Assembly (NCBI GenBank): GCA_001821455.1
Contig: MHLY01000003.1
Span: 44,994 to 56,502, forward strand
Length of the DNA stretch: 11,509 nucleotides
Direction of reading: 5' to 3'
Source of the DNA: Candidatus Nealsonbacteria bacterium RBG_13_42_11
Lineage (GTDB): Bacteria; Patescibacteriota; Minisyncoccia; Minisyncoccales; RBG-13-42-11
A program made the position numbers and the translations under genes. A model generated the notes under the pieces. It was not told the DNA's origin and made no database searches. It saw only the letters and a list, made by a program, of their open reading frames with translations. Below are positions 6,183 to 11,509 of this stretch, piece by piece (positions within the stretch are counted from its first letter, which is position 1; each line of letters opens with the position of its first letter).

Positions 6183-6183
6183 T

Positions 6184-6426
6184 ATGAATGCGACTGATAA
6201 AAACTTAATTTCAGAGATAAAAAATGTTTTAGTTCCGAAACTGAACGAATTTATCGCTGATTCGGTTATCAGAGTGAATTGCAGAAGAATTGGCGTTGAG
6301 CCCCAAGACTTAAATATGGATAAGCTTCCTATATTTTTGGAAAAAATTGAAGTATCCCTGCTTTTATTTTTGACCAAGGAAGAAATAGCGGACATTATTC
6401 AAAAAATAAAAAATTTAAGAATATGA
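6184..6426 (+). CDS. Unrecognised 80-residue helical protein between FIST and kinase genes
   Basis: I do not recognise this family. I chose the ATG at 6184, one base after the FIST stop. An in-frame ATG at 6166 would add six residues and overlap the FIST gene by 17 bp. The protein appears helical: ISEIKNVLVPKLNEFIADSV, then a turn region CRRIGVEPQDLNMDKLP, an amphipathic helix FLEKIEVSLLLFLT, and the C-terminal helix KEEIADIIQKIKNL. It has one Cys and no TM or catalytic motif. Its stop overlaps the kinase start as ATGA (6423-6426), which points to translational coupling and a job tied to the kinase, such as an adaptor or inhibitor. That role is inference. Confidence 0.8.
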   Translation: MNATDKNLISEIKNVLVPKLNEFIADSVIRVNCRRIGVEPQDLNMDKLPIFLEKIEVSLLLFLTKEEIADIIQKIKNLRI

Positions 6427-7745
6427 AAGACGCTGATCCCACGTCCCTAAAAATAATTCCCAAAATTTCAACCGAAGAATTGGATAATTTTATAAAAGCG
6501 GCGACAGAAACGCTGGAGAAAAAAATAGGAGAACTGGAGGCGGCCAAAGTGAATTTGGAAGAAAAAGTGAAAGAAAGAACGGCGGAATTGGAAAGAAGGA
6601 CCGAAGATTTGGAAAAATCCCGGATGGCTTTAATGAATATTTTGGAAGACACTGAAGAGTCCCGGAAAATAACCGAAGAAGAAAAAAACAAAACTAAGGT
6701 AATTATTAACAATTTTACCGATGGTCTTTTTGTTTTTGACGAAAAAGACCAGCTTTCTTTGATTAATCCTCAGGCTGAGGCGTATTTTGGGGTTAAAAAA
6801 GAAGATTTAACCAGTAAAACAGTTTCAGAATTAGACATTCTATCCGCTTTGCAGCCGCTTACCTCTTTATTAAAAAAGGGAATGGAAAATATTTTCAGGC
6901 AGGAAATTGAAATGAGCAACAGTTCGGTTTTGGAAATCAGCACGGTTTCAATTAAAACCGAGGAGGGAAAAGCGGGCACCCTGGTAATCCTGCACGATAT
7001 TACCCGGGAAAAAATGATTGAAAAAATGAAAACCGAGTTTGTTTCAATTTCAGCTCACCAGCTGAGAACTCCGCTTTCGGCCATCAAATGGACATTAAAA
7101 ACTCTTTTAGACGGCGACCTGGGAGAGATCAGCAAAGAACAGAGAGATTTTATTGAAAAAAGCTATCAGTCCAACGAAAGAATGATTAATCTGATCAATG
7201 ATCTTTTGGACGTGACCAGGATAGAAGAAGGGAAGTATCTTTATAAGCCGGTTTTGAGCAAGTTTGAACTGGTAATCCAATTTATAATTAATTCTCACCA
7301 GGACGAACTTGACAGGAAAAATTTGAAACTAGAATTTAAAAAACTTAAAGCCAAAATCCCCCAAGTGTTAATTGACGTTGAGAAGATAAGATTGGCGATT
7401 GATAATCTTTTGGAGAACTCCATGAGATATACTCCTTCCGGCGGGAAAATAACAATTACCTTGGATTATTCAGAGGAAAAACAGGAGGTAGAATTTATAA
7501 TTCAAGATACCGGCATAGGCATTCCTAAAGATCAGCAAAGCCGCGTTTTTTCAAAATTTTTCAGGGGCGCAAATGTCATCAGAATGGAAACCGAAGGTTC
7601 GGGCCTCGGCGTATTTTTGGCAAAAAATATTATTGAAGCCCATGGGGGGAAAATTTGGTTTGAGTCGAAAGAAGGCCAGGGAACCACTTTTTACTTCTCC
7701 CTGCCCGTAAAAGAGGAATTTACCGAGTTTTTGAAAAAACTTTAA
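6423..7745 (+). CDS. Soluble PAS sensor histidine kinase with coiled-coil N terminus
   Basis: The 440-residue kinase has no TM segment. Residues 18-90 form a coiled coil with VKERTAELERR, the same linker style as the two upstream coiled-coil proteins. Residues 91-195 form a PAS domain (NFTDGLFVFDEKD, INPQAEAYFGV, LVILHDITREK). HisKA carries the H box SAHQLRTPLSAIKW at 210-223 with phosphoacceptor His212. HATPase_c has the N box DNLLENSMRYTPSGG (327-341), G1 DTGIGIP (362-368), F box FSKFFRG (376-382) and G2 GSGLGVFLA (392-400). All catalytic motifs are intact, so it should autophosphorylate. No receiver is fused; phosphate probably goes to one or both receivers downstream. It is the last gene of the unit, followed by a hairpin at 7755. 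I infer that input comes from partner proteins through the coiled coil and from whatever the PAS domain senses. Confidence 0.95.
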   Translation: MKDADPTSLKIIPKISTEELDNFIKAATETLEKKIGELEAAKVNLEEKVKERTAELERRTEDLEKSRMALMNILEDTEESRKITEEEKNKTKVIINNFTDGLFVFDEKDQLSLINPQAEAYFGVKKEDLTSKTVSELDILSALQPLTSLLKKGMENIFRQEIEMSNSSVLEISTVSIKTEEGKAGTLVILHDITREKMIEKMKTEFVSISAHQLRTPLSAIKWTLKTLLDGDLGEISKEQRDFIEKSYQSNERMINLINDLLDVTRIEEGKYLYKPVLSKFELVIQFIINSHQDELDRKNLKLEFKKLKAKIPQVLIDVEKIRLAIDNLLENSMRYTPSGGKITITLDYSEEKQEVEFIIQDTGIGIPKDQQSRVFSKFFRGANVIRMETEGSGLGVFLAKNIIEAHGGKIWFESKEGQGTTFYFSLPVKEEFTEFLKKL

Positions 7746-7754
7746 TCTATTTTG

Positions 7755-7790
7755 CCCCGTTAGAAAACCCTAGGTTTTCTAACGGGGTTT
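7755..7790 (+). terminator. Hairpin terminator after the histidine kinase
   Basis: Positions 7755-7769 pair perfectly with 7773-7787 (15 bp, three-base loop CTA), with CCCC/GGGG at the base. Only three Ts follow, so the U tract is short and termination may be partial. The minus strand has no T run after the hairpin. The TTTACA -35 of the next promoter starts in these Ts, so termination and re-initiation are juxtaposed. Confidence 0.7.
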
Positions 7791-7816
7791 ACAGGGATTA
7801 TTTGACAAGGTAAAAT
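7788..7816 (+). promoter_or_regulatory. Promoter for the seven-TM protein and the two receivers
   Basis: TTTACA at 7788-7793, a 17-bp spacer and TAAAAT at 7811-7816 each match consensus at five of six positions. The predicted start, near 7823, leaves only about five nucleotides before the ATG at 7828, so the message would be nearly leaderless. A TATAAT at 7816-7821 is an alternative -10 but has no -35 at the right distance. Confidence 0.55.
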
Positions 7817-7827
7817 ATAATAAACAT

Positions 7828-8559
7828 ATGATTCTTACTTTAAATTCTTTAATTGGCCTGGGGTTTAGTGCCCTCGTCAGTTTATTTGTTTCCATTTACT
7901 TAATTAGCAGATATTTAAAGTCAAAAGAGGGAAATCTGGGATATTTTGCCGGCTTTATTACCTTGAGGTTTGTTATGTTCTTCTTTTTTGCCCTGGCCGG
8001 TTTAGTTTATCTGGTTTGGAACGATTTTAAAGTTCAGGCTGTTTTAGGGGTGATTGCCTGGTTGGCGGTTTTTATTTCGGTGATTTTTCCAGCCGTTCTT
8101 TTCTGCCATTTAAAATGGCCAAAAATCAAAAATGTTTATGCCGGCATATTGGCAATATTGGGATTACTTGCCATTGGAACAATGATAACAAAATTCAGCC
8201 CGGCTTTTCCTAGTCCGTATCCGGGCCCAAGCACGGCTTTTGTTGTTTTGCCGAATATAGTTCTGGGATCATTATCTTTTGAATTTGTTAAGATTTATAT
8301 GTTTTGCAAGATTTTCGGAGTTTTACCCCTGGCTTTGCTCCTCTTAATTCAAGCAACCCGGGGAGAGAAATGGTTAAGGGCCCGCAGCTTATTGCTGGGT
8401 CTGGGCTTATTGTGGGTTGTTTCCACTTTGATTGTTCCCGACTTAATTACCAAAGAATTTTTTGGCGGAATTTATTCGCCCTGGTCAGGGATTTATTGCT
8501 GCGGCGGAGATATTTTAATTCTTCTCGGTATTCTTAAAAAAGCACCCCAAAAGGTATAA
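7828..8559 (+). CDS. Seven-TM membrane protein of unknown function
   Basis: I recognise no named family. The 243-residue protein has about seven hydrophobic segments, near residues 6-28, 38-63, 71-93, 101-120, 155-175, 185-205 and 219-236, with short loops. The loop around 123-135 is rich in Pro, Ser and Gly (SPAFPSPYPGPS). Charged residues cluster in the loops near 29-36 and 178-186. There is no soluble output domain and no signal peptide apart from the first TM helix. The topology resembles seven-TM input domains usually fused to kinases or cyclases. It shares a promoter with two receivers that start 3 nt and about 400 nt downstream. I infer that it is a membrane sensor or partner for the signalling locus; a transporter or unrelated membrane protein cannot be excluded. 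Confidence 0.8.
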   Translation: MILTLNSLIGLGFSALVSLFVSIYLISRYLKSKEGNLGYFAGFITLRFVMFFFFALAGLVYLVWNDFKVQAVLGVIAWLAVFISVIFPAVLFCHLKWPKIKNVYAGILAILGLLAIGTMITKFSPAFPSPYPGPSTAFVVLPNIVLGSLSFEFVKIYMFCKIFGVLPLALLLLIQATRGEKWLRARSLLLGLGLLWVVSTLIVPDLITKEFFGGIYSPWSGIYCCGGDILILLGILKKAPQKV

Positions 8560-8562
8560 AAT

Positions 8563-8931
8563 ATGGCGAAAAAAATTTTATTAATTGAAGATGAAGAGAT
8601 AATGTTAAATCTTCTTCAGAGAAAACTGACCCAAGAGGGCTACGAGATTTTTGTGGCTCGGAACGGGGAAGAGGGCCTGGAAGTAATGCGAAAAGAAATG
8701 CCCGACCTCGTTTTACTTGATATTATTATGCCGAAAATGGGCGGGTTTGAGGTGATGGAGAAAATGGTCAGCGATAACGTATTAAAGAAAATACCGGTGA
8801 TTGTTATTTCTAATTCCGGTCAGCCGGTTGAGATTGATAAAGCTCAAAAATTAGGGGCCAAGGATTGGCTGATAAAAACGGAATTTGACCCCCGAGAAGT
8901 GGTTGAAAAAGTTAAAAAACAAATCGGTTAA
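8563..8931 (+). CDS. Single-domain (CheY-like) response regulator, first of a tandem pair
   Basis: A complete receiver domain of 122 residues with nothing fused. IEDEE at 8-12 supplies the acidic pocket. Asp53 in PDLVLLDIIMPKMGG is the phosphoacceptor. Ser83 (VISNSG) is the switch Ser/Thr, and Lys105 (DWLIKTEF) the conserved lysine, so it should be phosphorylatable. It starts 3 nt after the seven-TM gene, with a weak purine stretch AAAAGG upstream. With no output domain, it must act by protein-protein contact or as a phosphate shuttle or sink. The histidine kinase upstream is the obvious phosphodonor, by proximity only. Confidence 0.95.
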   Translation: MAKKILLIEDEEIMLNLLQRKLTQEGYEIFVARNGEEGLEVMRKEMPDLVLLDIIMPKMGGFEVMEKMVSDNVLKKIPVIVISNSGQPVEIDKAQKLGAKDWLIKTEFDPREVVEKVKKQIG

Positions 8932-8955
8932 TAAGTTTTAACTTCATTAAAATTT

Positions 8956-9324
8956 ATGTTAAAAAATATTCTCGTAATCGAAGACGATAAATTCCTCAGA
9001 GAATTAATTTCTCAGAAGCTTATTAAAGAGGGTTATAATGTTTCCGAGGCGATAGACGGGGAAGAAGGACTTAAAAAAATAAAAGGAGAAAAGCCCGATT
9101 TGGTTTTGTTAGACCTTATTTTACCCGGAATTGACGGCTTCGAGGTTTTAACAAAAATGAAAGAAGATACTACGCTTCCTCCGATTCCCGTAATTATTCT
9201 TTCCAATCTCGGCCAAAAAGAAGACGTGGAAAAAGGATTAAAACTGGGAGCGGTTGATTATCTGATTAAGGCCCATTTCACGCCCGGAGAAATTGTTGAA
9301 AAAATAAAAGGCGCCATAAAATAA
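8956..9324 (+). CDS. Single-domain (CheY-like) response regulator, second of a tandem pair
   Basis: A second stand-alone receiver of exactly the same length, 122 residues. It aligns without gaps to its upstream neighbour at about half the positions (62 of 122 by hand count), consistent with an old tandem duplication. IEDDK is at 8-12, the phosphoacceptor is Asp53 (PDLVLLDLILPGIDG), the switch residue Ser83 (ILSNLG) and the conserved lysine Lys105 (DYLIKAHF). Differences cluster in helices 1 and 4 and the alpha4-beta5 face (KTEFDP against KAHFTP), where partners usually bind, so the two may have different partners. It lies 24 nt downstream of the first receiver, without a Shine-Dalgarno, and is followed after a single base by mutM. 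Confidence 0.95.
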   Translation: MLKNILVIEDDKFLRELISQKLIKEGYNVSEAIDGEEGLKKIKGEKPDLVLLDLILPGIDGFEVLTKMKEDTTLPPIPVIILSNLGQKEDVEKGLKLGAVDYLIKAHFTPGEIVEKIKGAIK

Positions 9325-9325
9325 T

Positions 9326-10057
9326 ATGCCCGAGTTGCCTGAGGTTGAGACAATTCGCCACCAATTGGCGAAAAAACTCATCGGCAAAAAATTAAACGGG
9401 CAGCCGATAACCAAAATCAGAAGAAGGGCCAAACTTCTGATAATTGATTTTAAAGACGGCTCCAGTTTAGTTTTTCACTTAAAACTTACCGGTCAGTTGA
9501 TTTTTAACGGAAAACCTTCGTCATATACTCGCAAGGTTTTTTATTTTGACGACGGCGCAAGATTGGTTTTTAACGACGCTCGGAAATTCGGCTGGTGGAA
9601 AAAAGTTAAAGATACAAAAAAAACAGAAAGCCAGTTCGGTCCCGAGGCTTTGGAGGTTGATTTCCCGACCCTTAAAGACGGTTTAAAAAAACATCCCCGC
9701 GCCGAAATAAAGCGCTTACTGATGGACCAGAAGTTTATTGCCGGCATCGGCAATATTTATTCCGACGAAATTTTATTTGCGGCAAAAGTTCACCCTTTCA
9801 GAAAAATTAATACCCTGAACGATCAGGAAATTCGGCAGATTCATCAGAACATCAAAAGAATTTTAAAAGACGCTATTCAATATCATGGGACTACGGCCCG
9901 AGATTACAGCGACGCTTATGGCAATCAGGGCAACTACGCCAGCCGTCTTAAAGTGTACGGTCAAGAAGGTAAAAAATGCCCTCGTTGCGGAACGATTATT
10001 AAAAGAATAAAAAGAGGCCGGTCGTCTCATTTTTGTCCCAAGTGTCAAATATTGTGA
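9326..10057 (+). CDS. mutM: Formamidopyrimidine-DNA glycosylase (Fpg/MutM), short N-terminal domain
   Basis: This bifunctional glycosylase/AP lyase removes 8-oxoguanine and FapyG. The protein begins MPELPEVETI, where Pro2 is the Schiff-base nucleophile and Glu3 the catalytic acid. RRRAK at 32-36 provides the lysine equivalent to E. coli Lys57. HLKLTGQL at 51-58 and NDARKFGW at 83-90 hold the void-filling loops. FIAGIGNIYSDEILF at 137-151 is the helix-two-turn-helix motif. Cys218, Cys221, Cys237 and Cys240 form the zinc finger, with Arg/Lys-rich IKRGRSSHF contacting DNA. At 243 residues it is shorter than the usual 270, and the conserved Lys lies about 21 positions earlier than in E. coli, so an N-terminal strand-loop segment is missing. 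It begins one base after the second receiver and overlaps holA by 4 nt. Confidence 0.96.
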   Translation: MPELPEVETIRHQLAKKLIGKKLNGQPITKIRRRAKLLIIDFKDGSSLVFHLKLTGQLIFNGKPSSYTRKVFYFDDGARLVFNDARKFGWWKKVKDTKKTESQFGPEALEVDFPTLKDGLKKHPRAEIKRLLMDQKFIAGIGNIYSDEILFAAKVHPFRKINTLNDQEIRQIHQNIKRILKDAIQYHGTTARDYSDAYGNQGNYASRLKVYGQEGKKCPRCGTIIKRIKRGRSSHFCPKCQIL

Positions 10058-10989
10058 TCCTATTTCTTTTCGGCCAAGATACATATAGAATGCAGGAAAA
10101 ATTAAACGAAATGATTGAACAATACAAAAAAGCCCATAAGGGCGCTTTAACGTTGAAATCTTTCGGAGAAGACAATCTCGATTTAGACGATGTTAAAATT
10201 GAAATTCAAACCGCCTCAATTTTTCAGGAGAAAAAACTGATAATCTTTAAAAACGTCCTTTCTTTACTGAAAAAAGAGTCCCGCTTTCCGGGTTTATTGG
10301 AAGAATTTCAGAAGTCCGACGATATAATCATATTTTCGGAAGAAAAAGATTTTGACGAAAAAAACGATTCAGTTAAGTTTTTGAAAAAAAACGCCAAATC
10401 CCAGGAATTCAATCTTCTAGGAGGTGAAAAATTAAAAAAATGGGCGAAAGAAGAATTCCTGAAATTTAAAAAAGAAATCAGCGCTGAGGCGCTTGATAAA
10501 CTGGTTAGTTTTGCGGGAAATGATTTGTGGCAATTGAGCAATGATATAAAGAAACTCGTTAATTTCCAGCCCGAAGGCAGAATTGAAGAGAAAAACATTG
10601 AGCTCTTGGTTAAGCCGACCATTGAGCTGGATATTTTCAGAACGATCGACGCCATAGCGGAAAAGAATAAAAAAAGAGCCCTTTTTCTTATCCATAAACA
10701 CCTGGAAAGGGGAGATAGCCCCGTCTATCTTCTTTCAATGATTAATTTCCAATTCAGAAATCTTTTAATCATCAAAGATTTAATCGAAAAACACTTGCCT
10801 TATTATTCAATTTTAAAGACAGCCAAACTCCATCCCTTCGTGGTCCGCAAAACCTATCAGCAGGCAGGGAAATTCACTTTTCAGGAAATAAAAAAAATCT
10901 ACCGGAAAATTTTCCAGGCAGATTTAGATATTAAAACGGGAAAAATGTCAGCCGAAACCGCCCTAGATCTGCTTCTTACTGAATTTTAA
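10054..10989 (+). CDS. holA: DNA polymerase III delta subunit (HolA)
   Basis: Delta is the clamp-loader wrench that opens the beta clamp. I chose the GTG at 10054, whose first two bases after G overlap the mutM stop as GTGA. It yields MILFLFGQDTYR, the family's usual beginning (hydrophobic strand, then GxDxYR). An upstream TTG at 10033 or GTG at 10042 would add 7 or 4 residues inside mutM. The resulting 311-residue protein has AGNDLWQLSNDIKKL at about 154-168, typical of the delta middle domain, then LHPFVVRK at 259-266. The C-terminal DLDIKTGKMSAETALDLL (290-307) is the classic end of the collar domain ('D..iK.G......LE.ll'). Walker motifs are absent, as expected for delta. No Shine-Dalgarno; translation is probably coupled to mutM. 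Its 3' end overlaps the convergent rpsT gene by 14 bp. Confidence 0.92.
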   Translation: MILFLFGQDTYRMQEKLNEMIEQYKKAHKGALTLKSFGEDNLDLDDVKIEIQTASIFQEKKLIIFKNVLSLLKKESRFPGLLEEFQKSDDIIIFSEEKDFDEKNDSVKFLKKNAKSQEFNLLGGEKLKKWAKEEFLKFKKEISAEALDKLVSFAGNDLWQLSNDIKKLVNFQPEGRIEEKNIELLVKPTIELDIFRTIDAIAEKNKKRALFLIHKHLERGDSPVYLLSMINFQFRNLLIIKDLIEKHLPYYSILKTAKLHPFVVRKTYQQAGKFTFQEIKKIYRKIFQADLDIKTGKMSAETALDLLLTEF

Positions 10990-11239
10990 AAATCGCCTTA
11001 GTAATCCTTGATTTCTTTCTGGAAGCGGTATTTTTTTTGAGCAACCTGCTTTTCACTGCCTTATCCAAGGCTTTATAAACCTGAGGCAGGATTTTTTTTG
11101 CTTCCTCTTTCTTTTTCCCTGAAATTAAACTTGCCACCTCTTTGAGGATTTTTTTCATTTTTTGCTTTTCCTGAATGTTCATTGACCTTCTTCTTAAGCT
11201 ATGTCTTTGGGATTTTTTCGCGGATTTAGTAATCGGCAT
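10976..11239 (-). CDS. rpsT: 30S ribosomal protein S20
   Basis: S20 is a primary-binding protein of the small subunit that contacts the 5' and 3' minor domains of 16S rRNA. The 87-residue, Lys-rich protein starts MPITKSAKKSQRHSLRRRSMN and ends with the signature DKAVKSRLLKKNTASRKKSRI. Length is normal. The reading frame extends upstream to an ATG at 11314, but the extra 25 residues are not S20-like and the promoter lies within them, so the ATG at 11239 is preferred. The predicted transcription start is within a few bases of this codon, so the mRNA may be leaderless. The gene converges on holA, and no terminator hairpin is seen between them. Confidence 0.95.
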   Translation of the reverse strand: MPITKSAKKSQRHSLRRRSMNIQEKQKMKKILKEVASLISGKKKEEAKKILPQVYKALDKAVKSRLLKKNTASRKKSRITKAIFKIQ

Positions 11240-11248
11240 AATATATTT

Positions 11249-11276
11249 TATATACCATAAGCAGATTTTTTGTAAA
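11249..11276 (-). promoter_or_regulatory. Extended -10 promoter for rpsT
   Basis: On the minus strand, TTTACA (11276-11271), a 16-bp spacer and TATATA (11254-11249) preceded by TGG (11257-11255) make an extended -10 promoter. The start would fall near 11242-11240, with the rpsT ATG at 11239, giving an almost leaderless transcript. This placement also argues against the longer reading frame as the real rpsT start. Confidence 0.55.
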
Positions 11277-11388
11277 GAATTTAGGCTTTTTGCAACATTG
11301 TTTTTTTGGAGCAATTAAGTTAATATTACAACACAGTTCTTTGGTTTGAACCTTAACATTAATATATAAGACTGAAAAACTGAATTGA

Positions 11389-11397
11389 AAGGAAGGA
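11389..11397 (+). promoter_or_regulatory. Purine-rich ribosome binding site before the last gene
   Basis: AAGGAAGGA ends about 7 nt before the ATG at 11405. It is an imperfect Shine-Dalgarno but the clearest in the window, and it supports that ATG as a true start. Upstream, TTGGTT (11341) and TATATA or TATAAG (11363-11370) form only a weak promoter candidate. Confidence 0.5.
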
Positions 11398-11404
11398 AAT
11401 AGAA

Positions 11405-11509
11405 ATGAAAAAAAACGGTCGGCTCCTGTTCAGATTAATCGTTCCTGCTTTCCCTGATATAAACATTTATACTCAGCAGGCGGAAAGAACCACGGCTTTG
11501 GGACCGATT
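11405..11509 (+). CDS. N terminus of a probable B12-binding radical SAM protein
   Basis: An open frame of 35 codons runs to the window end. After KKNGRLLFRLIVPAFPDINI comes YTQQAERTTALGPI. A hydrophobic strand, then 'P.FP..N.Y......T.ALGPI', resembles the opening of B12-binding domains fused to radical SAM enzymes ('P.....p..lGl..laa'). The radical SAM CxxxCxxC motif would lie beyond the window, so the assignment is tentative. A purine-rich ribosome binding site at 11389-11397 supports the start. It is divergent from rpsT, separated by about 165 bp in which I see only the rpsT promoter and a weak promoter candidate for this gene. Confidence 0.55.
   Translation, partial: MKKNGRLLFRLIVPAFPDINIYTQQAERTTALGPI

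Noticed and set aside
6166..6183. ATG at 6166 as the start of the small protein after FIST
   Set aside because: It overlaps FIST by 17 bp and adds only six residues; the ATG at 6184 follows the FIST stop by one base. The earlier start remains possible.
6395..6712. Minus-strand open frame of 105 codons
   Set aside because: It is antisense to the coiled-coil start of the histidine kinase, with the same Ser/Phe-rich shadow composition.
7802..7821. TTGACA (7802-7807) with TATAAT (7816-7821) as the promoter of the seven-TM gene
   Set aside because: The spacer is only 8 bp, far from 17. TTTACA at 7788 with TAAAAT at 7811 has the right spacing.
10033..10053. TTG (10033) or GTG (10042) as the holA start
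   Set aside because: The GTG at 10054 gives the usual delta-subunit N terminus and a 4-nt GTGA overlap with mutM; earlier starts add atypical residues.
10308..10701. Two minus-strand open frames antisense to holA
   Set aside because: holA motifs are convincing on the plus strand and the antisense frames have no recognisable features.
11240..11314. N-terminal extension of S20 to an ATG at 11314
   Set aside because: S20 homologues start at the equivalent of 11239, and the extension contains the rpsT promoter elements.
1..11509. CRISPR array, insertion sequence, integrase or phage genes
   Set aside because: No spaced direct repeats, terminal inverted repeats flanking an ORF, or transposase/integrase motifs were seen on either strand.

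Overview
The window looks like a piece of a small-genome Candidate Phyla Radiation (Patescibacteria) chromosome, probably Parcubacteria-like. That placement is inference from several things: AT-rich and tightly packed genes, overlapping starts and stops, almost no Shine-Dalgarno sequences, housekeeping proteins shorter than usual, and a lamin-tail-domain secreted protein next to a pilus ATPase. TGA is used as a stop (pilB-like gene, mutM), so there is no sign of the SR1/Gracilibacteria TGA recoding. I see no transposon, CRISPR array, tRNA or rRNA.

Layout. Positions 1-174 (minus) hold the start of a secreted lamin-tail-domain protein. Positions 159-320 (plus) hold a near-consensus sigma-70 promoter followed by an apparently unannotated structured RNA of about 120 nt: an 18-bp closing helix, two inner arms and a six-T tail. 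Positions 330-1658 (minus) encode a short PilB/GspE-type ATPase. Divergent from it are tsaE (1716-2180) and a stand-alone DNA polymerase I-type 5' nuclease (2170-3126), overlapping by 11 bp.

Positions 3151-9324 (plus) form a signal-transduction block in two transcription units. The first unit has a six-TM protein with a cytoplasmic coiled coil, a SpoIIAA/STAS-like protein, a soluble HAMP-like coiled-coil protein, a FIST sensor protein, an unrecognised 80-residue protein, and a soluble PAS histidine kinase. A 15-bp hairpin ends this unit. A new promoter then starts the second unit: a seven-TM protein and two stand-alone CheY-like receivers. My reading is that this is a sensor kinase complex split over separate polypeptides that share 'KxxERT' coiled-coil linkers, signalling through single-domain receivers. 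No DNA-binding output protein is encoded in the window.

Positions 9326-11239 return to housekeeping: mutM, holA (GTG start, 4-nt overlap with mutM) and, convergent and overlapping by 14 bp, rpsT. At 11405 another gene begins and runs off the end; it resembles the N terminus of B12-binding radical SAM proteins. There is no gene-free stretch longer than 300 bases. The most unusual items are the structured RNA at 197-320 and the split sensory locus at 3151-9324.
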